This document shows positions 33,639 to 46,394 of a stretch of 64,000 bases of DNA, piece after piece. A program made the translations under genes and the position numbers. A model generated the notes under the pieces. It did not search any database. It saw nothing but the letters and a program-made list of their open reading frames with translations, and was not told where the DNA came from. Source of the stretch: Clitopilus passeckerianus (Eukaryota; Basidiomycota; Agaricomycetes; Agaricales; Entolomataceae); assembly GCA_944990035.1 (NCBI GenBank), contig CALYLX010000066.1:1612001-1676000 (forward strand), in the 5' to 3' direction. Each line of letters opens with the position of its first letter. Within the stretch, counting starts at the first letter, position 1.

Positions 33639-35677
33639 ATGTCTGCTCAAGATTCTGTTGCTTTTGAACGCGAAAGCTCTTCAACACCCGCAAATGAATG
33701 GGCTGACAAGACGAAATCCGCGCTGCATTTAGATGCGAATGATATCGCTCAAAGTAATGCAACCCGCATCCCACTGTCCACAGCTTCTACTCCTGGACCG
33801 CAATTGCCCGGTGCATTTCCTCTCACACCGGGATCTGACATGGCATCTGGAAATTCTGGATTGGATACATCGATAATGCCAGCAGTCGAAGACGCCGTAT
33901 TATCCGCAAGCGAGGCAGTGAAGCAGTACCTCCCAACCCACGTTGCGGCGTATCTGCGTAAGCGATGTCGTTTTCGGCTTGATCATATCGATCCTCAGAT
34001 TATTAACTCTTTTTAGCGGAAAAGTCAAAGTCTGATAAGCCTTCAGAAGCAACCATGGTTCCTGACGCCAGTGAAACGGTCTCTGGTAGGCGATTCGATG
34101 TTATCTCGGAGAAACCTTGTCTAACGTAACCAATGCAGATCAACCCTCTCTCTTGAATGGTTCGTGACATCTCTTCCCAGAGAACCCACGTTCTGACGAG
34201 ACGTCTACACAGAGAATGCGTCTGGGCTTTCGTCGAATTCCCAACAATTTGATACCTCCGTGTTGACCCCAAAGACTGGCACTTTGGCGGCCCAGGATGC
34301 CGTTTCGGTCTCCGAGCTTTCCACAGTTGCTCAAGCAGGGTCAGAATCAAGCAAGACTTCGTTGATCGAGCCTCCCGTCGTCTCGACGCCATATGACAGT
34401 CAACTTCCGAGTTACCTTGGGCCACTCATTACGGAGCGGGAAACGGACCGCCCTGCAATCGAGGGTTTTACTTCGGTGGATACACTCCACCCAACCCCTG
34501 CAAATGGTTCCTTGCACCCACTGCCGATTGGAGACAACGTCAGTACGTTATCGACCGCGTCGCAGGAGACCACAAAGGTAAGCGGTCTCCCCGACCGTCA
34601 AAGGAATATGGCGACCTAACATATCGTTCCCAGCCCTCTGCACCTGAAGTTCCTGCCAAGGAGGTCGTTCTTTCTCCTAACCACGTAAGTGAAATAAAAC
34701 ATGGTCTTGTCTATGTTCTCTCACATATCACTGCCTAGGCAATAGTACCCTCGTTCTCGTCACCGAAAGCTGATACCATTGCCGAAGAAACAAATACCGT
34801 AAGTGTCTGATGGATCACATCCGGTGTACCTGCTAAGCGATCTTGGCTTTCTTAGCCCATTGAGACGCCTGCGTTGCCTAACAAAGAGCACCAAACCCTC
34901 TTTGATCCTACAGAAGTGAACGTACCCGCTAGTATAGCTCCCGGTTTTGAGACTGGACCCGCCCATGCTTCCCATGAAAGTTCTGCGAACGATCTCGCTC
35001 CACAGGACATCAAGAGCGATGCTGCCTCTAATCAGTCAAACGCGAAAGAGTCCGAAGCTGTAGGAGATCGTGGACAAGATGCAGAGCACCACGAGGACGA
35101 CGAAGGCAGAAACCGGTCGTTGACAGCTTGGCCAACGTCGACTTCTCAGGACGAACTTCCCGATGGTGCAAGCCCGAATGCTACGAAGGTATGCTTACCA
35201 GATATCTCTTCCTCTCGATCTTGACTGACATGGTTCCATCAGGAGCTCGAGGAACCTCATGTGAACTCTACTCCCAGGGATCACCCACTTGGCGGCGACG
35301 GTGCCCATTTACAGGGGCTGGGACTTGACAAGTCCGGTCAGACCGACGTCGAGAGAAAGTATGATGGAGCCGACGAAACAGAAAGGCCACCTGTACCACT
35401 GAAGGACAACAAAGTCGACGGCCTTCCATCAACCACGGATTCCACAAGCCCGTCACCTATCCATCCTCTGACAAGCCCAGACGTTCACACCAAGACACCC
35501 TCGGAATCGAATTCGAATTCTACCGGAGGTAGCAGGCTTTCTGGGAAGGTGTCTTTGTTCAGCAAGATTAAAGGTGAAGCGAAGGTGATCTCCGGGAAGT
35601 TGTCACATAACGAAGTGAAGATCGAGGAGGGCAGGAGGCTGATGGGAAAGGCTCCCGCAGAAGTACCCTCCACGTAA
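33639..35677 (+). CDS. Disordered protein with conserved C-terminal helix motif
   Basis: Eight exons (33639-33957, 34017-34085, 34139-34159, 34213-34577, 34634-34684, 34739-34798, 34856-35188 and 35243-35677) give 550 residues. Exon 3 is only 21 nt. The body is Ser/Thr/Pro/Glu-rich and probably unfolded. A predicted amphipathic helix near residues 85-105 (PAVEDAVLSASEAVKQYLP) and the C-terminal block SKIKGEAKVISGKLSH / KIEEGRRLMGK recur in basidiomycete proteins of unknown function. No catalytic motif. The start is the ATG with ACC before it; an in-frame ATG 45 nt upstream is possible. Confidence 0.7.
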
Positions 35678-35817
35678 TTCACTGTGCTCGTATCATTCGT
35701 GGAACAATATACCACGCCTCTCTTCGTTGGCGTAATTGAACTGAGTTGGGTTGGTCGAGCCAAGAACTCTTATAACATTGATGAGATTATAAACTACACT
35801 GCTCCCCGAATAGGAAT

Positions 35818-37200
35818 CTAGGAACAAAGTTTGTCGAAGGCTTGAATAACGTCCATAAGCTGGTTCGCATATTTCAGACCCTCCTTACGGCGTTCGTCGA
35901 CCCCAACCAACACCTGTTCCCACCAACGGTTCTCTGGTGCAACCTCTTTCCAATCACGAGTTAAGAATGCTCTGAGCCTCTTTTCGTCGGCGCCCAGACG
36001 TACAGAGAGATTCCGGGCGTTGTGCCAGTGTGGAGGTATATTTCTGTGCGAGTATGAAGTCCCAGTGGCCGACGGGCTACAGAACCCAGACAATCCGAGG
36101 ACGAGGGATGGTGAAACGGTGATGCGCCCAATCTTGAAGCACAGCCTAGTGATAGCGATAGCGTTGGGCTCCTCCCTGTCCTCTAATTGTTGGGCTAGCC
36201 GCGGCTTGAAATCGTTGGAAGTACCTATTATCGTATGTTGGTTTTATGTTAAGCTGAACTAGTAGGACGGCACTCACCTCCAGAAGCATCAGAGCTGGCA
36301 TCGTGGAGTGACTCGTTGGTGTATAGTAGTTGGTCGGCTACGGGGACGATTGATGTCTTCCCTTGGGTGGCGAACTTGGAGACGAAGTAGAGCTGAGAGA
36401 AAAGGAATGTTATGGACTGAATTCCGACACGACATCCCCGCCAGTGACACAGGAACCTACCCATTTATGATCCCAGGCAGCAATGCGAACTTGGATTTCG
36501 TACTTCACGAGCATATTGATCGGCTTGTAGAAGTGCAATGTTGATCCTAAGACGTTTACACATCAGAATGAGCAGCCAAAGCTCATTGAGGGAACGGAAC
36601 CATACCTGTCAATGGCAAATATCCACCTACAGCACAGAATGACGGAAACGAAATAGGTATAAATTTCAGAATGGCTGCATCTAAGGCCTGAAGGCGAGCA
36701 GGGGTCCCTGTCAGCATGCAGGTTGAAGGTTGAACCTAGTGCAGCGATGTCAGACCTTTGAATAGCTGGAATTGCTCATATGAAAGTGGAAATCGCAGTC
36801 ATCAATGTCTGTGGAGCACTCCAGTTAGTTTAACGGGAGCGCGATGTCGTGCTAAGACTACTAACGTGCTCTCGACCTATACACGACCATGTAGTCGAAG
36901 GGATTTGCGCCTACAGGACTGTACTCTTCCAGGACTTTGGTTTTCTCTATGGCCTTGGCTTCGGGCGGGATTCGAGCGATCAGGAGGCGAAATTTGATGT
37001 ACATATACGTGATCTTGATAGGGATAGCTGTCTGAAAAACTCGCACTAACAAATGAGATACTGCGGGACAAAGGGGACAGGTAAAACGTACAGTGCCATG
37101 CAAACGGCCAAGATCGAATGTTTAGCAGAAAGATAAGGGCGATAGCTCTCAATATGAAAGGGAGGCAATCTGGAGCAAGGTGGGAGATTGATAAAAGCAT
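35818..37200 (-). CDS. THEM6-like hot-dog protein, tandem copy A (altered active-site motif)
   Basis: This 337-residue protein resembles the THEM6 / 4HBT_2 group of hot-dog-fold thioesterase-like proteins. Exons on the minus strand are 37092-37200, 36866-37027, 36756-36808, 36606-36687, 36461-36546, 36278-36392 and 35818-36224. An N-terminal hydrophobic segment (ILRAIALIFLLNIRSWPFAWH) likely anchors it in a membrane. The hot-dog core has VVYRSRAHIDDCD followed by FHFHMSNSSY. Where the relatives carry D-x-N-x-H this copy has D-F-H-F-H. Exons 3-5 (53, 82 and 86 nt) match copies B and C exactly in length. It has one extra intron near the C-terminus (36225-36277). The substrate is unknown; loss of the Asn may reduce thioesterase chemistry. 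Confidence 0.65.
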
Positions 37201-37596
37201 CTCGCAGGCGTCTGCAATGCGCGATAAAAGGAACGGGGGTCTGGGTTATCAGGCCAACATACATTAAATAGTTCCCATCGAGTAGGTGCACTCAAATTAC
37301 CGGCTGTGCTAGTAGGCCTCGAGGCTGTATTGCGGGGAATTATTTAATGAACCGTGACGGAGCGGAACACACACTTTAGGTTTAGTTAATCAGGCCGTGC
37401 ATTCGAGCTGTCGTTCACTCAAGCTATAGACAATTCATATCCGGCATCTAATGCCGGTGGACCGACTTACTCGTTGTACCATTCAACCTTTCATCATCTT
37501 CATTGGGATCGTAATAATGCAAAGCTTTGACATCTTAACTCCGGTATCGGTATTAGAGAGGAAGATAAGCTAGAAGTAGAGATATCGTATGACAGC
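37201..37596. other. Intergenic between tandem copies A and B
   Basis: About 400 bp, presumably the promoter of copy A and the 3' flank of copy B. No other feature seen. Confidence 0.5.
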
Positions 37597-39000
37597 CTAG
37601 AGCTTTCCTAGCTGATTGATCGAATGGATAATCTGGTTGACATGCTGCAGGCCCTCGACTCTGCGATCTTCTACGCCTCGCAGGGCTTGCTCCCACCACC
37701 TATCCCGTTGAGGAACCATCTTCCAACTGTCGCGGAAGAAACCTGCAAACCGTTTCTCACCATAGTTGACGACTTCGCAGCGCAGGTGGTCAACGTCCTT
37801 CCAATGTGGGGGTAGATTAGAATGAGAGAAAGGCTTCTGGGACTGTGGGGAGGTAAATCCGGATACGGCCATGACGAGCGAGGGCGGAACTGAGATTCGG
37901 CCCATCTTGAAGCAACATCGAGAAATAGCGATGGCATGAACCGTAACATCATCCACATCTGTATCTTGGCAAGTCAAAAGGGAGGATGAAACTGCTTCAA
38001 GGGTTTCTTCTGCAGAAGCCGGTGGCCTTGGCCCGTCGGGCGTTGGAGGGGTGGGGGTGTCCGATGCCGAGGAGGGTATATGAATCGATATGTGATCTTT
38101 GCTGTGGGTGGACGGGCGGGGGCTTCTCTGACCGCGAGAGGTCTTGGTGATGAATCTGGATATGAAATAGACCTACGGAAATTTGAAGGCGTCAGGTCGG
38201 AAGGGCTTGAATACGATTAAGACGAGGCTTACCCATTTTCCGTCCCACGAGGCAATGTTCATCCGTACTTCATATTCTGCGAACATAGGAATCTCCTTGA
38301 CGAAGTGGAAGTAGGTAGCTGAGAGAACGTATGAAATCAGAATTCGTCTCGGAAATGATTCCATAGCATATTCTTACCAGCCAGCGGTAGCCAACCTCCG
38401 ACTGCAAAGAAAGGCAGGAATGAGGTGATAATCGTCTTGAGCGTCACTGCATCTAATGTCTGAGGGGATACATCGTTTGAACATTAACCGCTAATGGGTA
38501 GAGAGAACGCCCTTACCTTCGCGTAGCTGGAGTTGCTCATGTGCAAGTTCAAATCGCAGTCGTCAATATCTAGAAAAGGACGGTGTCAGTTGACAAGCTC
38601 TGGGAAGGAAATATTCACGTACACGCTCGAGATCGATATGTGATGGTATGTTCGAAAGGGTTGGCGCCGATGGGGGATTTGCTGTCTAACCACCGGAAAG
38701 CCGCTTCCATCCTGTCCCTCCTGGATGAGAATAAATGTCGTAGTACAAGGGCATAATAGTCGAGGAGGAGCCAGATCGCGGACTTGAACAACCGGACTAG
38801 AGAAATGCATTAATGGACGCTGGGGAAAGACGACGGCTGCAAAACCTACAATGCCATGCAAAGGGCCACGACCGAACATTGAAGAGGAAGACAGCCAGGA
38901 TCAAAAACGCAGCCGTGTTGGCCCATGTTAAGGACAGATATGGCAACGGGTTGTACTGAAAGGATAGATGGACAACGGGGCTGAGCGACCTAGACGCCAT
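37597..39000 (-). CDS. THEM6-like hot-dog protein, tandem copy B
   Basis: This 373-residue paralogue of copies A and C has minus-strand exons 38850-39000, 38623-38796, 38517-38569, 38378-38459, 38233-38318 and 37597-38172. An N-terminal membrane segment (TAAFLILAVFLFNVRSWPF) precedes the hot-dog core, with D-L-N-L-H at the expected acidic/Asn/His site. FAEYEVRMNIASWDGKW follows. A Ser/Pro-rich loop (STHSKDHISIHIPSSASD) is inserted before the last strands, and the C-terminus ends with the shared RWWEQ helix. The start was placed to align with copy C; a longer in-frame start lies 63 nt upstream. Confidence 0.68.
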
Positions 39001-39585
39001 AATCCCCTGGTGCGTTGGCTTAGGGTTTATGTGAAGGTGGCAGAAGGGTCTAGGACGTGGCACGTCTCGATGTCGTGGCCAACGGAACTGGACTTTATAG
39101 CTCGGACGTTACACGTTTAATGCCAGGTGAAGCGAATTAGAGCGTTTTGACCTTCCTAAACTATTCCAGGCGCGACACAACGGGTTCTCTCAATGGAAGG
39201 ACGAGCAGATAACATGCTGCAGGCGCGAGATTGGCGAATGGGTCTCGATTGAGACAGATATCGCTCTGTGAAGTGTCATTGGTGGAACAGAGTGAAGGTT
39301 GATCAATGCGGCTTCACCATCACGTCCAACTCGGAACGTTCTGAGCCCCTGAATGTCGCAATCCAGTTCTCAGGCTAGGTCTGACAGGGTTAATGGAAGC
39401 GCAAACGGCATAAGAAATAAATTCAAGGCTCTAAGATATGGTCAAATATGGCAGGCATTAGAACCATTATATATAGCTACTACTAGATATACAGAATTAA
39501 ATGTTGTCTTCTACCGAACTTCATCTTCTATACGAGCTCCGGCCCTCCACGTCAAGCATCTCTACAAGAATAACGAATTTGCAGA
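39001..39585. other. Intergenic between tandem copies B and C
   Basis: About 585 bp with no supported gene. It probably contains the promoter of copy B and the 3' flank of copy C. Confidence 0.5.
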
Positions 39586-41077
39586 TTAGAATGCCCTTAG
39601 TTCTCCCATCGTCTGTCCAATCTTCCCTACAACCTCCATCCTCCTGGCACGCGTATCCTCCACTGGAGCAAATGCTTCTTCCCACCACCTTTCGCCCTCT
39701 GGAACCTGTTTCCAGCCTCCCCTCATGAACTCCCGCATCTTCTTCGGCGACCCGCCATGTGTCAACGACATGAGCTCCTTGGCCTTCTTCCAGTGCGGTG
39801 GAGGGTTCAACGGCGAGTAAGGAGCAGTACCAGGCTTGATGGGAGGTGCGGAGAAGCCATTCATTGCCATGACGAGCGAAGGAGGAACAGTTATTCGGCC
39901 GACTTTGAAGCAGCACTGGGAGACGGTAACTGTGTGCAATACGGCGCCGTCGGGTTCAACACCACCAGTGCGGGTAGCAGATGCCATAAGAGAGTCGGTG
40001 ACGGCCTTGAGGGCTTGGTCGGCTGAAGGATTGGGAGACGAAGTTGCAGAAGGAAGAGGGGTGGGTGAAGTGGATGTGAGGAGAACGTCCGTTGAGGGTT
40101 GTCGGAGAGATGCATGGAATAGTTCATCTCCGCTAGCATTGGCGCCGGAGTCGGCATCTTTAGCTGAGCCATTGGCTGGGGAGGACGTGATATTTTTCTT
40201 GGATTTCTTGCCCTTAGGCTTCGTGACGAATTTTGAAATGACGTATATCTGAGGGCAAGTTTGAATAAACATAGGAGCACAATAGATGATAGGGGACATA
40301 CCCATTTGCTGTCCCATGACCCCGTGGTTATCCTGACTTCGTAGGATGAGAACATAGGTATTTCACGAACGAAGTTGAAGTGGGTTCCTGGAGAAAACAG
40401 TCAGACTCAACAATATGACCTTTGGGAACGGGCGACATACCAGCAAGCGGAATCCATCCGCCAGACCGGAAGAACATGGGGAACATCTCCAGTGCAGTCT
40501 TAAAACGTGCAGCATCCAAAGACTATAACATGGTCAGTCTGGCAAGGAGAGAGGGTGGGCGACAGGAATCTATACCTTGGGGTAGCTGGAATTGCTCAGA
40601 TGGCCGTTGAAGTCACTTTCGTCCAGACCTGGAGCAGGAAATATATTAGGCATGAATAGCAGAAAATAGCTGACGTCAACATACTAGCCCAAGAATTGTA
40701 CTTGAGGGTATATTGGAAAGGGTCGGCGCCAATGGGTGTGATAGAATCCAGCCATCTATCTTCTGCTTCGAGCTTGGCCTTCCGAGAGTAGAAAAGAGTG
40801 CGCCATTGAAGGAGTTTGTGCTGGATTCGGATGCGGAAGACGGGCCTGAAGACCCGGACTGTCAACAGCAAGAAGAACAGAAGCGTCAATAAAACTATAT
40901 AAACTCAGGGAGCTTAAGATACGTACAATGCCACCCGAGCGGCCAGGACCTAAAGTTGGCAAGGAAAACGAGGAAAATGGCCCATTTTGCTACACCAGGC
41001 AGCACCCCCTGGATGCTGGCCAACATCGGGAGAAGGTGTGCGTTGGTCACGTTGGATAACTTGCTGACTGCTGACAT
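39586..41077 (-). CDS. THEM6-like hot-dog protein, tandem copy C
   Basis: At 402 residues this is the longest of the three tandem paralogues. Exons on the minus strand are 40927-41077, 40685-40858, 40576-40628, 40441-40522, 40302-40387 and 39586-40248. The N-terminal hydrophobic helix (KWAIFLVFLANFRSWPLGWH) is followed by a hot-dog core with the canonical D-F-N-G-H (after SLDES), then SGGWIPLAGTHFNFVREIP and SSYEVRITTGSWDSKW. A long Ser/Ala-rich insert follows the basic patch KPKGKKSKK. It keeps the most typical motif, so it is the best candidate for an active enzyme. Confidence 0.7.
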
Positions 41078-41826
41078 CGGACAACACGACTGTAAAGCTT
41101 GGAAGGCGTCGGCAGACAAGTTGCTGGCGTTATCGCGACGCCAGCCGTTTTATTTGGAGGAAGACGTTCTCGTGTATGTGCTGACGCGAACGGGCTGGCA
41201 TAAACCTTTGGGGTGATCGAAAGGCCAAAATTGCAGGCAGCCTGATTGATGACTAAGCAAAATGGTTCCGGCATTGCCGGTCCGCCACCATCCTGGATCG
41301 ACAATTGGGCATCTGAGGGGTGCATCTCATGCGACAACAGTGACTCTACTTGCCAGGACTCGATCTCAATTTCCTACGAATGAGAAACCATATCTCTACA
41401 AATCATCTGAAGACACGCAATGATATCTACTCCTTAGTTGTTGCACGTTGGCGACCTCGATAAGCCTCTCACGTGAAATTGAGTTCGCTCCCGGCTTGGC
41501 ACACTTTACCGCCCCAGTGAAGATGAGTATTCAAAGGAGGGCAGGGCGAAGATGGTGTAATTTATACTGCGGGTGATTGACCAATCAAAGGCACAAATGA
41601 CGCGGCTGCCTCGAGAGCTTGGTTACAGAAAACTTGGCGAAAGCTCGAAAAGGTGCCGACACTCGGTCCTGAAAATCCTCTGACATCACCAAAGGTCGTT
41701 ATTATAGGTATAGGTAAAGCTCTGAATCTACACGAGTAAATAATACATAAACCTAACATACAGGGTATTCCATTCCACAAAACCGAAAAGATCACTAGGG
41801 AAGCACACATCTGTAGCATTAACTTG
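41078..41826. other. Intergenic, no gene seen
   Basis: Between copy C and the 3' end of the seven-TM gene. No coding support. Confidence 0.5.
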
Positions 41827-43258
41827 TTACATTTGAGGTTCGCATGGAAGGATCGGAAGGTTGCTACTAGAACCGGTAGTTGCACCTGTCGTCAGAGAGA
41901 GTCCTTCAGTCACCGTTGCCTTCTCGTGACCAGCATTATAGGTATCCATCTGGTAAGTGTCGACAACTGAGTTCCTCGTCCTCACCAACACGAAAACGAG
42001 TGTTGGGTAAATAATCTAGTCGGAGAATGAGAAGGCGAGGCCGAGTGAGCAGAGAATATTTACTCACCGATAGTGAATATTGGAAACGGAATACCACGTT
42101 GAAGACAATGAACCCTTGCAGAGTCACTATCACTCCCGTCAAGAACAGAAGCTCTCCGATAATCAAGGCTGTCTACAGGATCCTTAGAATGAGGTAGGCT
42201 CAAGAAATGGCGCGACTTACCTGCGTCAAGCAGAATAAAATACCAGATTCAATCATAAGATACAGAGAACGCTGAACAACGGATGTCGAGGAGCTGCGAG
42301 TCTCAATCTGATTGTCCGAAAGAAATCGTCGATGAGACCTAGTAAGTAGTGTTCAGCATCCTTACAACGCCCACTTCTCGTGAGGAACGCGCACCAGAGT
42401 CTAAAGGCGAACACAGATGTGGTAACGACATTAGTCGCAAGAGATAGGATCGTGCTGGATAAGGTCAAGTAGTCGACGAGGATCTGGATATTAGTGGTTA
42501 CAGCGGTCACTCCGTCGATTCTTGATGCCAGTACACATGCAGCGAGCGAAGTGGCTAAGAGAACGAGTAAGCAAATCACAGATCTGAAAGCGTCAGTGAC
42601 TTGGACGTACCAACCGAAGCTAGGAGAAGGATGACTGGCGCGACCGCGAACCATGGACGCCTTGAGGGTAGGAGAACCCAAGCGCGCCAAATGACGACCA
42701 GGTCGCTGATAATGAACTTCAATTGAATATGGATCAACGTCATGACGGTGATAACGGAGAGAAACTGTTGACATACGCCGAAAGAGTCTATCCAGTTCTT
42801 GACAAGAATCGAGGTCCAGGTTCGTGAAAATACGGCGATCTCAGGCACTTTATATTTCTCGGACAGTTTCAGTAGACCAATAAGATCGAAATCACTGCTG
42901 AGAGCTGCTAACTCTCCAGCGAAAGTGATGATAGCGAAGGCTAGGCAGACGACGGTCGTCCAGAACATGATGGAGGCTGGCCTGCTCGTTATTCCCCGTG
43001 GCCTGCGGTTTTCTTAGTCCAGGGTACGATGAAGATATGAGATCCATCAAGCTCACCTGAAGACAGCTATGGCATAAAGCGACAATAGCAGGGATATACC
43101 TACCAATTGTGGAGGGCGCTTAATTCGAAAGGAAATGGCAGCTGGTTCGAGTCAAGGCACACACCAAACCACACCGATCCCACAATCGGTGTCACCAAAT
43201 ACTTGGGAAACACAGATGTGCCCATCTTCTTCAGCAGAGCTATCTCCTGAGGCGTCAT
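41827..43258 (-). CDS. Agaricomycete seven-transmembrane protein
   Basis: Seven exons on the minus strand (43165-43258, 43057-43099, 42611-43002, 42395-42554, 42221-42338, 42068-42172 and 41827-42015) give 366 residues with about seven hydrophobic helices. Examples are VWFGISLLLSLYAIAVF, FWTTVVCLAFAIITFAGEL, WFAVAPVILLLASVATSL and SGILFCLTQTALIIGELLF. The Asp-Leu-Val-Val-Ile-Trp-Arg-Ala-Trp segment (after IIS) is typical of a large basidiomycete family of 7TM proteins thought to be receptor-like. No ligand or G-protein link is known. The intron after residue G32 and the one at 42555-42610 were chosen to keep phase and family pattern. Confidence 0.72.
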
Positions 43259-44031
43259 GCTGGGTCTCGCGGAGGGGAGGTGGAAGAAGACCGCCAAGCG
43301 GCAACCCGGCTGTCAGCCCTATCGCTGAAGCGATTATATATCTTCGAAAAAATGCCAAAAAAAAGGCGCAGGAACCACGCGTAAGAATGGTTGCGCCAAG
43401 TTAGCAAGATATGTTCCTGATCATGCATGCTTCGAAGATCAGTGATGCAACGGAGTTGGGGTCCCGTGGACGGTAGTGAGAGGTGAAATGAATTCATCAC
43501 GTCAGGAGGTTGCTCGTTCTCTGCGATGATAACATTCGGGAAGGCCGCAGAGTTATGGATCGTTGGATGGCATATTGGACAGCCTGAGATTATCTTAAGC
43601 GTCCGCAGCGGGTTACCGGATGCTGGGGGACCCCTTGGGTGGTTTTCGTCAAGGAGGGTAGCAATTTGTAGGGCCTGGTTATCCAGTTCATAAACATGTA
43701 ACCTCCGTTAGGCGCGTTTGTTCCGGAACTTGGAACGTGTTCAGGGATCCACTCTACAGTTTAGAGTTCCAATAAGGAGCAAGCGGCGAAAAGGCGTCTG
43801 GCCCGCAGGCGTTGATCTAATCAGATTTCCATTTTTATCTCCCACTTGCATCAGCACGTGCTGGCCACGACCTTTGTTTCCGTTTCAGCCGCTGGTCGCT
43901 GCTGAGCACGCCCTTCGCCAGTGTCCTTCATGGGCATCTTCGCAACAAGCTCTACGACGACCAAGTAGGTCAATGTCAGCCACCAAGCAGGCCTCCTAAT
44001 AATTTCTACGGATTACAGACGATAATACACC
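43259..44031. other. Divergent intergenic region
   Basis: Promoter region between the seven-TM gene (minus) and OXR1 (plus). No separate gene seen. Confidence 0.5.
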
Positions 44032-46127
44032 ATGGCAACACCTAGATCTCTCCACCACACATCACATTCGCGATCGTCATCTGACAATCGTAGGAAGGAT
44101 GAAGAGTTGTTCGACAAGTTTTCGACACTTTTCACACCGTCGACTCCTCGTGCATCCCCCACGCCCGAAGCTGCATTTCTGCAGCCTCCCAATTACTCGC
44201 GAGCGAGGTCATCAATCGAGCATCCTCATGGAAGCACCCTTCTCCCAGTGTCGAAAACAGAGGATCCTCTGGCGATATTATCTCCATCTCCAGTCAGCCC
44301 TTCTTCCAGCGGAGTACCCTTCCAAGCTGGGATGGCACCCTCCAAGAAGTCGTCCAGCAATCCGACGTTCAACTATTTCGAGCGATTCGGACAGACTGCT
44401 CAGTCAGCAGTTGATCATAGGAATCAAACCCTGGAAGAGTTACTATCTCACCAGGATGACCCTCTATACTGGATAAATCGCGAAGAAGAAGAAACTATGG
44501 GCCCAAAGCCTGCAGCAGGTTCCGCACCCGACCTGCTCGATCTGACCTCGGATGCAGAAGTGCCATCAGCAGCGAAGGAGAAGCCGGACCCAGCACCGCC
44601 CTCCCCTACCTTTGACGAGGATTATTTCGGAAGAAAACCTTTCACATCCTCAGTCCGCACCTCTCCCGACATCCGACATTCTCCAGTTCGCTCGACCAGT
44701 GTCTTGATCCCGACACCAGCACCACCTGTCGAGTCGGTTTCTTCCGTTGCCTCGGGATTCGCAACGCCTCCTGCTCACAATGAATCACTGTACGGTGTCG
44801 CTCGCCCCTCCCGTTCTTCACCAGGCTCTCCACGGCCCACGCCCTATGCTACCCTATCCAACCTTTCATCGAAGTTCATGTCGTCATTTCTCCCTACTAC
44901 TGGGAATCTTCCACAAGCTCCCTTTGCGCCATTCTCAAGGCCACCTCTCGATACCCTCTTTGCTCCTCATGATCAACCTCAGCCGTCCTTACATCGTACA
45001 CGAAGTTCCGAACCCGCAAACTCCCCTGTACTTCGACGTTCCGCCCATGCATCATCTTCCTCAGACCTACACATAAGTCACGGAACACCGTTCGGTCCTT
45101 CCTCCAAACCCTCGCCATTCGCTGCCCATGTTTACATACCACCAAGCGGTGCCCCTGGATACGCTGGAGAGCAGTACGACTGGGATAAAGGGTTCTCAAA
45201 GGAGTTGGAAGAGGAGGTGAAAGCTAGCAGAAATGGGAAGGCAAGGGCGGATGAAAAAGCCAAATTGACGACGAAGGCTTTGGCTTCAGCTGGGAGCACG
45301 GATAAGCGGAACTCAAAATCTGGTGGAAGTAACCCTGGTGGGGTGATTAAGGTTATTGACAAGAAGGCGGGAGCTGTGGAGCTTTTACAACGGAGAGAGT
45401 CGACGGATCCGGTATTGGATGCTGATCTCGCTGAGCTGGTAAGTAGCATTCTGAACATAGTATGCACTAATTCTGACGACACTTTCGTAGATACGATCTC
45501 ACCTTCCAGCGTTGGCTAGATTACCACGAAAGTGGAATCTAGTATACTCGCTGGACCAACATGGCATCTCCCTGAATACGCTATACACTCGCTGCGAGGC
45601 TGCAGCCCAACCTGTCAAACCTGGAGCTCCTACTCCTGCTGGTTCGCTGCTAGCTGTTCGAGATGCTGAGGGCGGCTTGTTTGGGGCGTGGACGGGAAAG
45701 GAAGGCATTCACCTTAATAAAGGAGCTTATTATGGGAGCGGTGAAGCGTATGTATATTCCCAAGATGTACCGAAGGGATCTTAATTGACCATACCAATAT
45801 CTAGGTTCTTGTGGCGATATGTCAGTGACCAGCTCCAGATATTCAGTTGGACCGGTAGAAACGATTATGTCGCACTCTGCGAACCAGACTTTCTCTCGTT
45901 TGGTGGAGGGTAAGTGTCCTCAGTCTTCTCCGCTATGGACCAGTAACTCATTCAACCTGTCTAGGGATGGCAACTATGGTCTTTACCTCGACGATACTCT
46001 CTTTGAAGGATCAAGTGCCTACTGTCCTACGTTTGGAAACGAGCCACTATGTTCACCTGGCCCTAAGAAGGCCGGCGTCGTTGCTTTCGAATGTGTAGGG
46101 CTCGAGGTTTGGGCGGTGGGGCCATAA
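44032..46127 (+). CDS. OXR1: TLDc-domain protein, oxidation resistance protein 1 homologue
   Basis: Four exons (44032-45438, 45491-45747, 45805-45909 and 45965-46127) give 643 residues. The first about 440 residues are Ser/Pro-rich and disordered. The TLDc domain fills about 470-643: HLPALARLPRKWNLVYSLDQ, GISLNTLYTRC, GSLLAVRDAEGGLFGAW, GSGEAFLWRY, DGNYGLYLDDTLFEGSS, CPTFGNEPLC and FECVGLEVWAVG at the extreme C-terminus. TLDc proteins protect against oxidative damage and bind the V-ATPase in yeast (Oxr1) and animals. The long disordered N-terminus is usual in basidiomycete members. Confidence 0.92.
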
Positions 46128-46394
46128 TATAAATCGTATTAGATCTAGCTATACCCTGACATCTATATGTAGCAGTATGTATAAAGTATCCAATACCGAT
46201 GAGCCCGCCCCAAAGACTTCCGACATCGAGAGCTTCATCAATGCAGATAGGTACGCGGACGCGAATGTCAAATATGAGGGCAACCATAGAACTGCTGCCG
46301 GGCAGGTCGCGAGGATACCCATCACCCAAACCCCCACGGCGCCGATGCGACAGGCATCTGCCGGCTGGCATGCAAGCACAAAGCTGCTGGGGGA

